64,000 nucleotides of DNA, from assembly GCA_005778405.1 (NCBI GenBank), contig SXOA01000139.1:1-64000 (forward strand), in the 5' to 3' direction. The stretch comes from Planctomycetaceae bacterium (GTDB taxonomy: Bacteria > Planctomycetota > Planctomycetia > Pirellulales > Pirellulaceae). The position numbers and the translations under genes were made by a program. The notes under the pieces are model-generated. The model saw only the letters and a program-made list of their open reading frames with translations. It had not been told where the DNA came from and ran no database searches. Below, piece by piece: positions 17,646 to 25,828 of this stretch. Positions within the stretch are counted from its first letter, which is position 1. Each line of letters begins with the position of its first letter.

Positions 17646-19112
17646 ATGACCCAAACACCTCGCAATACATTCTGCGGCCAAACGCGGCGGGAGTTCTTGT
17701 GGCAAGCCGGAGCCGGCTTCACGTCGCTGGGACTCACGGGGCTGCTGTCGAGCGACGGCTTTTTCGCGAGCTCGACAAGAGCTGCGGAAGCGCCAAGTGT
17801 CGCCGGCCCCATTGTGCCTCGCGCATCGCATCACCCGGCCAAAGCCAAGAGCGTGATCTTCCTATTCATGTACGGCGGGCCCAGCCATATCGACACGTTC
17901 GATTACAAGCCAGACATGTACGCCCTCGACGGCAAGACCATCGCCGTCAAAACCAAGGGGCGCGGCGGCTCCAAGAACGAAGGCCGCGTCGTGGGACCGA
18001 AGTGGAAGTTCAAGCAATACGGCGAGGCGGGCCTATGGGTCTCGGAGCTCTTCCCTCATCTCGCCCAGCATGTGGACAAGATCGCCTTCCTCAAGTCCAT
18101 GACAGCCGACAGCCCCATCCACGGCTCAGCGATGCTCATGATGAACAGCGGCAAGCTGCTGAGCGGCAGTCCGTGCCTGGGTTCGTGGGTCAATTACGGC
18201 CTGGGCGACCCCAACGCCAACCTGCCGGGTTTCGTGGTCATGCTCGATCCGACGGGCGGACCAATCAGCGGAGCCAAGAACTGGTCGAGCGGCTACATGC
18301 CGGCGACGCACGCGGGGACTATTCTGAAGGCCAAAGGAGCGCCGCTTGTGGACCTGGGTTTGCCGGCTGGCACTTCGCCCGAAGATCGCCGCGAATTGCT
18401 TGATGCTCTACGCAGCGCGAACGAAGAGCACGCCAGTTCTCGCGCCGACTACAGCGAGCTTTCAGCGCGGATTTCGTCCTATGAGCTGGCGTTCAAGATG
18501 CAGCGGAGCGCGCCGGAGGCCGTAGATCTGGCTCAGGAGACCCAGGCCACGCTCGACCTGTACGGCGTTGGAGACAAAGAGCGGACGGACGACTTTGGTC
18601 GTCGCTGCCTCATCGCCCGCCGGCTGGTGGAACGAGGGGTTCCGTTTGTGCAACTCTACTCGGGCGGCAATCACAGCGACTCCAATTGGGACGCCCACGG
18701 CGACCTGGTGAAAAACCACGAGTACCATGCGGGCAATACGGACAAGCCCATCGCGGGGCTTCTGCAAGATCTCAAGGATCGCGGCCTGCTCGAATCGACG
18801 CTCATCGTCTGGGGAGGCGAGTTCGGCCGCCAACCAACAGCCGAGTATGCCGCGGGAACGGGACGGGACCACAACAGCTACGGCTTCACGATGTGGATGG
18901 CGGGCGGCGGAATCAAAGGGGGCCAGAACGTGGGGACCACCGACGAGCTCGGCGCTGCCGCGGTGGAGAATCCCTTTCACGTCAAGAATCTGCACGCCAC
19001 GGTGCTCTGGCAAATGGGATTCGATCCCAATCGACTTTCCTACTTCTACGGCGGACTCGACCAGAAGCTGGTCGGGGTCGAAGAAGTGCATCCGATCAAG
19101 CAGGTAATTTAG
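17646..19112 (+). CDS. DUF1501 protein, partner of upstream PSCyt1 protein
   Basis: This DUF1501 family member of 488 residues has a Tat leader (TRREFLWQAG). Landmarks are MYGGPSHIDTFDYKP, NHSDSNWDAHGD, and WGGEFGRQP followed by GRDHNSYG, laid out as in alkaline-phosphatase-fold enzymes. The frame also opens at TTG 17637, but ATG 17646 is preferred because it keeps the Tat arginines near the N terminus. It follows the PSCyt1-PA14 gene by 12 bases, and the two products are probably made together. Confidence 0.88.
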   Translation: MTQTPRNTFCGQTRREFLWQAGAGFTSLGLTGLLSSDGFFASSTRAAEAPSVAGPIVPRASHHPAKAKSVIFLFMYGGPSHIDTFDYKPDMYALDGKTIAVKTKGRGGSKNEGRVVGPKWKFKQYGEAGLWVSELFPHLAQHVDKIAFLKSMTADSPIHGSAMLMMNSGKLLSGSPCLGSWVNYGLGDPNANLPGFVVMLDPTGGPISGAKNWSSGYMPATHAGTILKAKGAPLVDLGLPAGTSPEDRRELLDALRSANEEHASSRADYSELSARISSYELAFKMQRSAPEAVDLAQETQATLDLYGVGDKERTDDFGRRCLIARRLVERGVPFVQLYSGGNHSDSNWDAHGDLVKNHEYHAGNTDKPIAGLLQDLKDRGLLESTLIVWGGEFGRQPTAEYAAGTGRDHNSYGFTMWMAGGGIKGGQNVGTTDELGAAAVENPFHVKNLHATVLWQMGFDPNRLSYFYGGLDQKLVGVEEVHPIKQVI

Positions 19113-19169
19113 CGGGCTAATGCAGAATCACTTCACCAACGCACGCAACGTCGGTGGAATCTTTATCTC

Positions 19170-19880
19170 TCACCGCTTGGTCGGCCTGTCCTCTCCCGTG
19201 TTGGTCCATTGCCGGCCGATGGTGTCGAGGGACTTGGGAGGAGCCACACTGGGGACTTCGAGGCCGAACTCCTTGGCGCGGGCTTCGCGGATGGCCTGGG
19301 TCGAGCAGCCGAACTCCTTGTCGCGGGCAGCGACGAGTTTTTCGTCGACCTGACCGTCCCCCATCAGCGACCAGATGAGCATCGGTTCTCCCATGGGGAC
19401 CGGGTCATCGGGGTTGGGCCAGGTGTGCCAGGCCTTGCCCCAGGTTGGCAGGATCATTTTCATGAACTTCAGCTCCTCGTCGGGTTTCATTCCCGGGGCG
19501 ATCAGCCCTCCGGCGAGCACCTCGTAGGTGTGCGCGTGCCAGTACTTTTTCTCCTCCGTCGGCAACTTGCGATAAGCGGCGTCCGAGATGAGATATTCCA
19601 CGCCGATCAGCCGGGCGTTCTTTCCGACGGAGTCGAACAAGACGCACTGGAACATGTCGTCGTGGCCCTCATCGGAATGGCCCGCGCAAAAGTGCTGCGT
19701 GATGAACTGCAGCTTGGGGTTTTTCTTCGCCATGTGGATGCCGCAGAACTGGGCATGCGGCCCAGCCAGCGGTCCCGCGCCGGCGGCGTGCTTGCCGTGT
19801 TCTTCCTCCGCGACTGCACCCGCCAACGGCAAACCCGCGGAAAGCGCCCCGAGTGCCCCAAGCAATTGTCGACGGTCCAT
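19170..19880 (-). CDS. OBAP/DUF1264 family protein, Tat or Sec exported
   Basis: This 236-residue protein matches the DUF1264 / oil-body-associated-protein-like family. Visible landmarks are HFCAGH, MFQCVLFDS, NARLIGVEYLISD, KKYWHAHTYEVLAGGL and GKAWHTW. The family was named from plant seed lipid-body proteins but is widespread in bacteria, where its role is unknown. The N terminus is MDRRQLLGALGALSAG, a twin-arginine-like leader. ATG at 19880 is chosen because GGGAGA lies a few bases upstream; an upstream open extension of 24 residues lacks support. It is transcribed opposite to both neighbours, and its 5' end faces the lone DUF1501 gene at 20021, with which it shares a 140-base divergent intergenic region. 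Confidence 0.78.
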   Translation of the reverse strand: MDRRQLLGALGALSAGLPLAGAVAEEEHGKHAAGAGPLAGPHAQFCGIHMAKKNPKLQFITQHFCAGHSDEGHDDMFQCVLFDSVGKNARLIGVEYLISDAAYRKLPTEEKKYWHAHTYEVLAGGLIAPGMKPDEELKFMKMILPTWGKAWHTWPNPDDPVPMGEPMLIWSLMGDGQVDEKLVAARDKEFGCSTQAIREARAKEFGLEVPSVAPPKSLDTIGRQWTNTGEDRPTKR

Positions 19881-20020
19881 GCAATGTCTCCCGTAGAAGT
19901 GGGTTATGGAAAACGTGATCCCGCAGAACTGCGTAATGCCGAATGCAACCAACCTCGCTGCTGAAGAGCAGCCGAGTTATCATAGTAGTAATCGAACCAG
20001 ATCGAAACAGTGCCAGTGCC

Positions 20021-21493
20021 ATGGATCATTTCCTCGAACATTTCCTGCTCGTCAACCGCCGCGAGTTCTTCGGCCGCTCCGCCTGCGGCATCGGCTCGGC
20101 TGCGCTGGCGTCGCTCTTGGCGAAGGATGGGATGTCGGCGGAAGGCTCGCCAAGACCAGAAACCCGCATTGGCGGCCTGGACGGTGTTCCCCATTTCGCC
20201 CCCAAGGCCAAACGGGTCATCTATCTTTTCCAGAACGGCGCGCCGACGCACTGCGACTTGTTCGATTACAAGCCGAAGCTGATCGAGTTGCACGGCAAGC
20301 CGGTGCCCGAAGCGGCCGTCGCGGGGAAGCGGTTTTCCACGATGACCGGCTCCCCGTCCGGCAAGCTGATGCTCGCGCCGGTGGAGCCGTTTGCCCAGCA
20401 CGGCCAAAGCGGCGCTTGGGTCAGCAATTTTCTGCCGCACACGGCGAAGATTGCGGATGAAATCTGCTTCGTGAAGAGCATGCACACGGAGGCGGTGAAT
20501 CATGCTCCGGGGATTTCGTTTTTTCTGTCGGGGGCGGAATTGCCGGGGCGGCCGACGCTGGGGGCCTGGCTGAGCTATGGGCTGGGGAGCGATACCGAGA
20601 GCCTGCCATCGTTCGTGGTGATGACCTCCGTCAGCAAGGGGACCACCTGCGGCCAGATTTTTTACGACTTCTACTGGGGTGCTGGTTTTCTGCCGTCGAA
20701 GTATCAGGGAGTCAAGTTCCGCGGCGGGAGCGAGCCGGTGCTGTACCTGGATAACCCCGACGGCCTGAGCCGCCAGGTTCGCCGGACGCAGCTCGACGCG
20801 ATCGCGAAGCTCAACGAAATCAAGCAGCGGGAATTCGCCGACCCGGAGATTGCCACTCGCATCGCCCAGTACGAGATGGCGTATCGCATGCAAACGAGCG
20901 TCCCCGAGCTGGCCGACTTTTCGGACGAATCCGCTGCCACGTTGGAGATGTATGGGCCGAGCGTGAGGGAGCCGGGAACCTTTGCCCACAACTGCCTGAT
21001 GGCCCGCCGTCTCGCCGAGCGAGGGGTCCGCTTTGTGCAGGTCATGCATGCTGGCTGGGACCAGCATGGCAGTTTAACCACGGAACTGTATACTCAGTGC
21101 AAAGATACCGACCAGCCTTCAGCGGCGCTGGTGAAGGATCTGAAGCAGCGTGGTCTGCTCGACGACACGCTCGTCATCTGGGGAGGGGAATTCGGCCGCA
21201 CGCCGTTCCTGCAAGGGAACATCAACGACCGCCCCAAGTGGGGTCGCGACCATCATCCGTATGCCTTCACACTCTGGATGGCCGGCGGCGGCATCAAACC
21301 CGGCATCAGCTACGGAGAGTCCGACGAACTGGCCATGTCCGCCGTCAAAGACCCCGTTCACGTCCATGACTTCCAGGCCACGCTCCTGCACCTGCTCGGC
21401 ATCGACCACGAGCGGCTCACCTTCAAATTCCAGGGCCGGCATTTCCGATTGACGGACGTGCATGGGAAGGTGGTGAAGGGGATCTTGGCGTAA
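20021..21493 (+). CDS. DUF1501 protein without an adjacent PSCyt1 partner
   Basis: This DUF1501 protein of about 490 residues has a leader MDHFLEHFLLVNRREFFGRS. It shows the usual QNGAPTHCDLFDYKP, MHAGWDQHG, WGGEFGRTP and GRDHHPYAF landmarks. ATG 20021 is preferred over an upstream in-frame start at 19943 because the extension contains no signal-like sequence and would push the Tat motif too far inward. No DUF1549/DUF1553 gene sits beside it, unlike the other four DUF1501 genes in the window; its neighbours are the OBAP-like gene (divergent) and the BBP7 barrel (convergent, 23 bases apart). It most resembles the 35818 copy by eye, including the C-terminal RLTDVHG motif. Confidence 0.87.
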   Translation: MDHFLEHFLLVNRREFFGRSACGIGSAALASLLAKDGMSAEGSPRPETRIGGLDGVPHFAPKAKRVIYLFQNGAPTHCDLFDYKPKLIELHGKPVPEAAVAGKRFSTMTGSPSGKLMLAPVEPFAQHGQSGAWVSNFLPHTAKIADEICFVKSMHTEAVNHAPGISFFLSGAELPGRPTLGAWLSYGLGSDTESLPSFVVMTSVSKGTTCGQIFYDFYWGAGFLPSKYQGVKFRGGSEPVLYLDNPDGLSRQVRRTQLDAIAKLNEIKQREFADPEIATRIAQYEMAYRMQTSVPELADFSDESAATLEMYGPSVREPGTFAHNCLMARRLAERGVRFVQVMHAGWDQHGSLTTELYTQCKDTDQPSAALVKDLKQRGLLDDTLVIWGGEFGRTPFLQGNINDRPKWGRDHHPYAFTLWMAGGGIKPGISYGESDELAMSAVKDPVHVHDFQATLLHLLGIDHERLTFKFQGRHFRLTDVHGKVVKGILA

Positions 21494-21516
21494 CTCCCCT
21501 CGTCCAACTTGGTGGC

Positions 21517-22791
21517 CTAAAAGCTGAAGTCCATTCCCAGGCTCAGACCCTGCACCCAGTAATCCGTGGCGTTGAGAAGCGGGGCGGGGCGGGCCGGGCC
21601 GACCAGGGGGCCGGGGTTCTGCGAGAGGTTGACCGAATGGTCAATCTGGCCGCCGGCGACCACGACATCGCTGAAGTAGAGGAAGGAGTAGCCCATCGTG
21701 AAGGTCCACTGGTCGTTCACGCGGCAGCTCAGATTGCAGTTGACTTCGGGAATGAAGGCAAAACGGTTACGCGAGCGGGTGCCGATATTGGTTCCCTGGG
21801 CGAGCAATCCGCCGGTCGTGGTGACCGGGGCGAGAGTGGGCTCGGTGACGGTCGTGCTGCCGCCGACATTGACGGTCTGGTGCATGTTGCCCAGGGCGAT
21901 TTTCGCCAGCAGATCGAGCTGCCAGACGTCGTAGCGGTTTTCGACAACAAGGCCGATGGTGCCGCCGTGGAATTCGCTGCTGGTGCGGAAGTTGTCGGTG
22001 GTGGAGATGATGGTGCCAGCCGGAAAGATGCCACCGGTAATGTCGGTCTGGCGGTCCCGAATGAAGATGGAATCGTTCATCCGCACAAACTGGTAACCGG
22101 CCAGCCAGTCCATTTGAAAGCAGGCATCGCGCGCCAGGCAGCGGCGGAACCAGGCGTCGGCTCCCAGAATCTCGTTGCCGGTTCGCACGGCAATGCTGCC
22201 GTCCGTTGTCACGCCGGGAAACGCCGAGAGCAGAGCATCCTCGCCAGGTAACTGCGTATTGAAAAACGGACGGGCCAGAATGGGATCGCCTGTGCTGGCG
22301 GCAAAGGAGTTTTCGCGGGCGTTCTCCAATCCCCAAAAGCGGAAGCCAAGGACGTCGCCGCTGTCGAGTTCACTGTTGATCGTGATGCGGGCACCGCTGC
22401 GCAGGCGCTGATGAATTCCCTGGTCGCCAAAGACGGCGGTGGTGTCGGGAAAGCCGAGAACGCCGGCTTCGGCTTGCGGAGTGCCGTTGGGGCTGGTGGT
22501 GACGAGAGTGGGGATGTTCTGTCCGCGGCCCCACCACATCAGGTATTCCAGGCGAACGGTCGTCTGGGGAAAGCAGCAGTCCTCGGCGCAGCAGCCATCG
22601 CTGATCCAGCCGCAGTTCCCCTGGCAGCCTTGCAACGGTGCGTGTATCTCGGTTTGCTCGGGAGGCGGGCCCATGAAAGAGGCGAGGTATTCGAGCGGCG
22701 ATTCCTGGGCCGTGGTTTGGGTTCCAAGCGAAAGGCAGGCCGCAATGGCAAGCAGCGCGACTGTAAACCAGGCGTTGAGTGGCTTCTGCAT
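21517..22791 (-). CDS. BBP7-type outer-membrane beta-barrel protein
   Basis: This 424-residue protein has a Sec signal peptide (LNAWFTVALLAIAACLSLG) and a short Cys-rich segment (CQGNCGWISDGCCAEDCC) near the mature N terminus. The rest is beta-strand-rich sequence with many alternating aromatic residues, ending in a terminal Phe (GMDFSF), typical of outer-membrane barrels. The EYLMWWGRGQNIP segment and the length fit the planctomycete BBP7 family. ATG 22791 is chosen because AGGTGACC lies just upstream, and it excludes a 24-residue extension with no signal. Likely cargo or pore function is unknown. The Cys cluster could form disulfides in the periplasm or at the cell surface. Confidence 0.8.
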   Translation of the reverse strand: MQKPLNAWFTVALLAIAACLSLGTQTTAQESPLEYLASFMGPPPEQTEIHAPLQGCQGNCGWISDGCCAEDCCFPQTTVRLEYLMWWGRGQNIPTLVTTSPNGTPQAEAGVLGFPDTTAVFGDQGIHQRLRSGARITINSELDSGDVLGFRFWGLENARENSFAASTGDPILARPFFNTQLPGEDALLSAFPGVTTDGSIAVRTGNEILGADAWFRRCLARDACFQMDWLAGYQFVRMNDSIFIRDRQTDITGGIFPAGTIISTTDNFRTSSEFHGGTIGLVVENRYDVWQLDLLAKIALGNMHQTVNVGGSTTVTEPTLAPVTTTGGLLAQGTNIGTRSRNRFAFIPEVNCNLSCRVNDQWTFTMGYSFLYFSDVVVAGGQIDHSVNLSQNPGPLVGPARPAPLLNATDYWVQGLSLGMDFSF

Positions 22792-22943
22792 GGTGGTCAC
22801 CTGCGAGAGGGGCGAGCGAATAGCGGCCCTGCCGTTTAATCGCGACGAGCCGAATGTGCGCAACGTAGCAAAGAAGCAGCTTCCTCCGGTTTTGTCGGCA
22901 ATATCGGTTGTAGCGAATCAGCAGGGAGGCGTTGGTTCCGCTT

Positions 22944-24368
22944 ATGGCAACTGGGCAAAATGGAGAAGGCTGCCTCGACCAACGGAACAGCGCGGCAAAG
23001 TTTGACGTAGGTTTGGGCACCGCAGACGTTTACAGCCGTTCCGCCGCAGATGCTATCACCTTGGCCCCCTTCATTCTCGTCATCGGTGTCTTCAACTTCG
23101 TGCTGGGGTACCTCCTGGCATTGGCCCTGGCCGATCCACCGCTTTTGGGGCTGCTCCGGTCAGAACTGTGGCGAAACGTCCGGCAAGCATTGCTAGCTCG
23201 CTGGACAATCCAGCCGCCCGAGACACCGCCAAGCGCTTCGCCAGTGGACCAGCCGAATGACGTGCCTGTCGTCGCGACCATCAGCGAGCTGCCTGATCTC
23301 TGGAAGAGTGCCCTGCAGGATGACGGCCTAAAGCTGAACACGCTGGTGACGGGAATCGCCCATTACTTGCGGTTAGAAGCAGCCATCTATCGGGAGCATC
23401 TGCTGACGGCAGAGGGCCGCGCGCGGCAGGCTCAGGCCGAGCAAGAGCCAACGACGATGGAACAACTGGTGAGAGATCTGCGGTTTATCAATGCTGAGTG
23501 GTCACGTACGCTTCTTCAGGCGGCGGAGTTGATCGAAGGTCGAGTCGGACGATTGGGGCCGGCGGAGGAATCGGCAGTCGAACTTGCGCGACTTTTGCGC
23601 GACCAGGGAGGGCAGATCGCCGAAATCGATCGCGCGGTCCACACCCTTGAATTCCGCGTCGATGGTTCAACCGGCTGCCGACGGATGGCGGGGGAGATGC
23701 AGCAACTCATCCAGTTGGCGTATGGCATGCGGGATGAATTGCAGCGAATCCTGGCGGCAATCTGTCGCCAGGAAGGCATTCTCGATCAGCTTGATCGCAA
23801 GCTGCACCATGACGTCGCTACCGGTTTTCTCGGCCGGCTGGGACTGGAAGTGTTGTTTGGCGCGGCCTTGCCGGCCGAATCGCTGCCCGTGGCGGCAATG
23901 CGGATTTCGCTGGACCGTTTGGCCAAAGTGAACCAGCGCTTGGGAGCGCGCGTGGGAGATCAGGCCATCAAAGCCATCGCTCAGTTCCTGGCCGAACTCC
24001 TGGCCGCAAACTGCGAGAATAGCTTGATTGCCAGGCAGGCCGGCGGCGATTTCCTGATTCTGGCGAATAAGGCGACTGTGGACGAGCTGACTGCGATTGG
24101 CGAGCATCTCCGCCAGTCCTTTGAGGCCACGGGATTCAATTACCAGGGTACCGAATTCTCCGTGACAGTCTCGATCAGCGTGGCCGCAGTGGCGGCAGAC
24201 TTCGGGCTGCAAGAACTTCTTGAACGGCTGGAAGTGGTCCGAGCGGAGGCCCTGAAGGCGGGCAAGAACCGGAGTGCCCGCTGGGAAAACGGTGCGGCCA
24301 TGCTCACTCTGCCAGCGGCCATTCCCGTGGCGGCGAGGATCATCAACATCGAAACGACCGCGGCCTAA
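22944..24368 (+). CDS. Membrane-anchored protein with degenerate GGDEF domain
   Basis: The protein is about 474 residues. One transmembrane segment (LAPFILVIGVFNFVLGYLLALALA) lies near residues 35-60, followed by a long helical, coiled-coil-like middle region and a C-terminal GGDEF fold at about 285-460. The GGDEF motif reads AGGDF after the conserved RQ (near residue 366), so the metal-binding and catalytic Asp-Glu pair is altered. The DxLxxxN-type substrate motif is present as DRLAKVNQRLGARVGD. I infer that cyclic-di-GMP synthesis is lost or much reduced and that the domain may work as a sensor or GTP-binding module. The GGAGG at 22925-22929 is poorly spaced for both ATG 22944 and TTG 22932, so the exact start is uncertain. 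Confidence 0.75.
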   Translation: MATGQNGEGCLDQRNSAAKFDVGLGTADVYSRSAADAITLAPFILVIGVFNFVLGYLLALALADPPLLGLLRSELWRNVRQALLARWTIQPPETPPSASPVDQPNDVPVVATISELPDLWKSALQDDGLKLNTLVTGIAHYLRLEAAIYREHLLTAEGRARQAQAEQEPTTMEQLVRDLRFINAEWSRTLLQAAELIEGRVGRLGPAEESAVELARLLRDQGGQIAEIDRAVHTLEFRVDGSTGCRRMAGEMQQLIQLAYGMRDELQRILAAICRQEGILDQLDRKLHHDVATGFLGRLGLEVLFGAALPAESLPVAAMRISLDRLAKVNQRLGARVGDQAIKAIAQFLAELLAANCENSLIARQAGGDFLILANKATVDELTAIGEHLRQSFEATGFNYQGTEFSVTVSISVAAVAADFGLQELLERLEVVRAEALKAGKNRSARWENGAAMLTLPAAIPVAARIINIETTAA

Positions 24369-24489
24369 GCTGTCTGGATGTCGACGTGTCAGGTGGTAAC
24401 ATGGGACAGCCTCCCTTCATTTCCCGGTGGAAGCGAATGAGCGTTGAATTTCACCGGCCTCACCACGGATTTTCAAGGACACGATTGTC

Positions 24490-25431
24490 ATGAGATGCAT
24501 TCCCATGTTCACTGCGGCGATTTTACTCTTTGCCGCTTCGCTGGCCTTTGGTCAGCACCGGCTCATCACGCAGGGGAATGACAAGCTCGCCGTTGTTGGC
24601 AAGGACGGGAAGGTGGAGTGGGAGATGAAGTGGGGGGGGATTCACGACATCCACGTCCTGTCCGGTGGAAACATCATGGTGCAACAGGGAGCCAGTAGGG
24701 TTGTGGAAATCGATTCCAAGACCAGAGCCGTTGTTTGGACCTACGACTCCGCCAGCAGCAACGGCAACGCCAAGAAGCCTGTCGAAGTCCACGCCTTCCA
24801 GCCACTGGCGGATGGCAACGTGATGATTGCCGAAAGCGGACCCGCCAGGATCATCGAGGTTAATCGTGACGGTAAGCTCCTCAAGGAGATTAAGCTCAAG
24901 GTCAATCGCCCGCACCCGCACACCGATACGCGGCTTGTTCGCAAGCTTGCCGTCGGCAACTATCTGGTCTGCCATGAAGGGGACGGGTTTGTCCGCGAGT
25001 ACGACGGCAAGTCCGGCGACGTCGTCTGGGAATATGAAGTCCCCATGTTCGGTAATGAAGCCAAAGGTGGTCATGGCCCCGAGGCGTTCGGCAACAAGTG
25101 CTTTGCCGCCGTTCGGCTGACCAGCGGAAACACTCTCATCTCCACTGGCAACGGGCACAGCGTACTGGAGGTGACGCCAGAGAAAAAGATCGTTTGGGAG
25201 CTCCATCAAAAGCAACTGCCCGGCATCACACTCGCCTGGATCACCACGCTCGAAGTCCTTCCCAATGGCAATTATGTCATTGGCAACTGCCACGCCGGCG
25301 AAGGCCAGCCGCTGCTCATCGAGCTGGAGCCGAAGAGCAAGAAGGTGGTGTGGCAGTTCGACCAATATGGGACGTTTGGCAACTCCGTGTCAAACTCGCA
25401 AGTGCTGGATGTAAAGGATGCGCTCCGATAA
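24490..25431 (+). CDS. Secreted beta-propeller protein (PQQ/WD-like repeats)
   Basis: This 313-residue protein has a Sec signal peptide (FTAAILLFAASLAFG). It then shows repeated blades of the type G-K-V-E-W-E / G-N-x-M-I / ARIIEVNRDGKLL, a typical propeller pattern with W-E-Y and W-Q-F strands. No heme, no catalytic motif and no PQQ-specific residues can be identified. A binding or scaffold role in the periplasm is likely. It converges with the small Lys-rich protein gene, 15 bases downstream on the other strand. Confidence 0.78.
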   Translation: MRCIPMFTAAILLFAASLAFGQHRLITQGNDKLAVVGKDGKVEWEMKWGGIHDIHVLSGGNIMVQQGASRVVEIDSKTRAVVWTYDSASSNGNAKKPVEVHAFQPLADGNVMIAESGPARIIEVNRDGKLLKEIKLKVNRPHPHTDTRLVRKLAVGNYLVCHEGDGFVREYDGKSGDVVWEYEVPMFGNEAKGGHGPEAFGNKCFAAVRLTSGNTLISTGNGHSVLEVTPEKKIVWELHQKQLPGITLAWITTLEVLPNGNYVIGNCHAGEGQPLLIELEPKSKKVVWQFDQYGTFGNSVSNSQVLDVKDALR

Positions 25432-25446
25432 CTCGCCTGTTCCTGT

Positions 25447-25809
25447 CTAACTCTCCGCCGGGTGTTCCTTCTTCCACTGGGCCGCGAACTCCACATCGTC
25501 CAGTAAGTGCCGGTTCTTTCCTGCGAGTCTCTGGCGGATGTGGTCAACCGTGGTCCGAATTGGCTTGGAAAGCAGCCGTACGATTTGTTCGGGGCTGTAT
25601 TGCTCCAGGTCCTTCACGGTCTCGACTCGCAGAAACTCAAAAACCTGGCGGGCTTCATAGTCTTCGTGGAAGAGCATGTAGAGCTTCTCCTCGTTCGTCA
25701 CCAGCGGCCTGCCGAGCGAGGGCACTTTGGGTTTTGTCCTTCTTGCTGCGGGTTGTTTAACAGCAGCTTTCGACCTCTTGCTGGGCTTCTTGGATGATTT
25801 CTTGGCCAT
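25447..25809 (-). CDS. Small protein with Lys-rich tail and helix-hairpin-like domain
   Basis: This 120-residue protein is of unknown function. The first 35 residues are strongly basic (AKKSSKKPSKRSK, then RRTKPK), like a histone-H1-type tail. The remaining 85 residues are predicted helical (NEEKLYMLFHEDYEARQVFEFL, TVKDLEQYSPEQIVRLL, TTVDHIRQRL). The TVKDLEQYSPEQI pattern recalls helix-hairpin-helix or RNA-polymerase-alpha-CTD-type motifs, which suggests nucleic-acid binding; this is inference. ATG 25809 is preferred because the 68-residue upstream extension overlaps the serine-hydrolase coding sequence on the same strand. It lies 19 bases downstream of that gene and probably shares its transcript. 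Confidence 0.7.
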   Translation of the reverse strand: MAKKSSKKPSKRSKAAVKQPAARRTKPKVPSLGRPLVTNEEKLYMLFHEDYEARQVFEFLRVETVKDLEQYSPEQIVRLLSKPIRTTVDHIRQRLAGKNRHLLDDVEFAAQWKKEHPAES

Positions 25810-25828
25810 GATTACTCTCGATTCTCGC

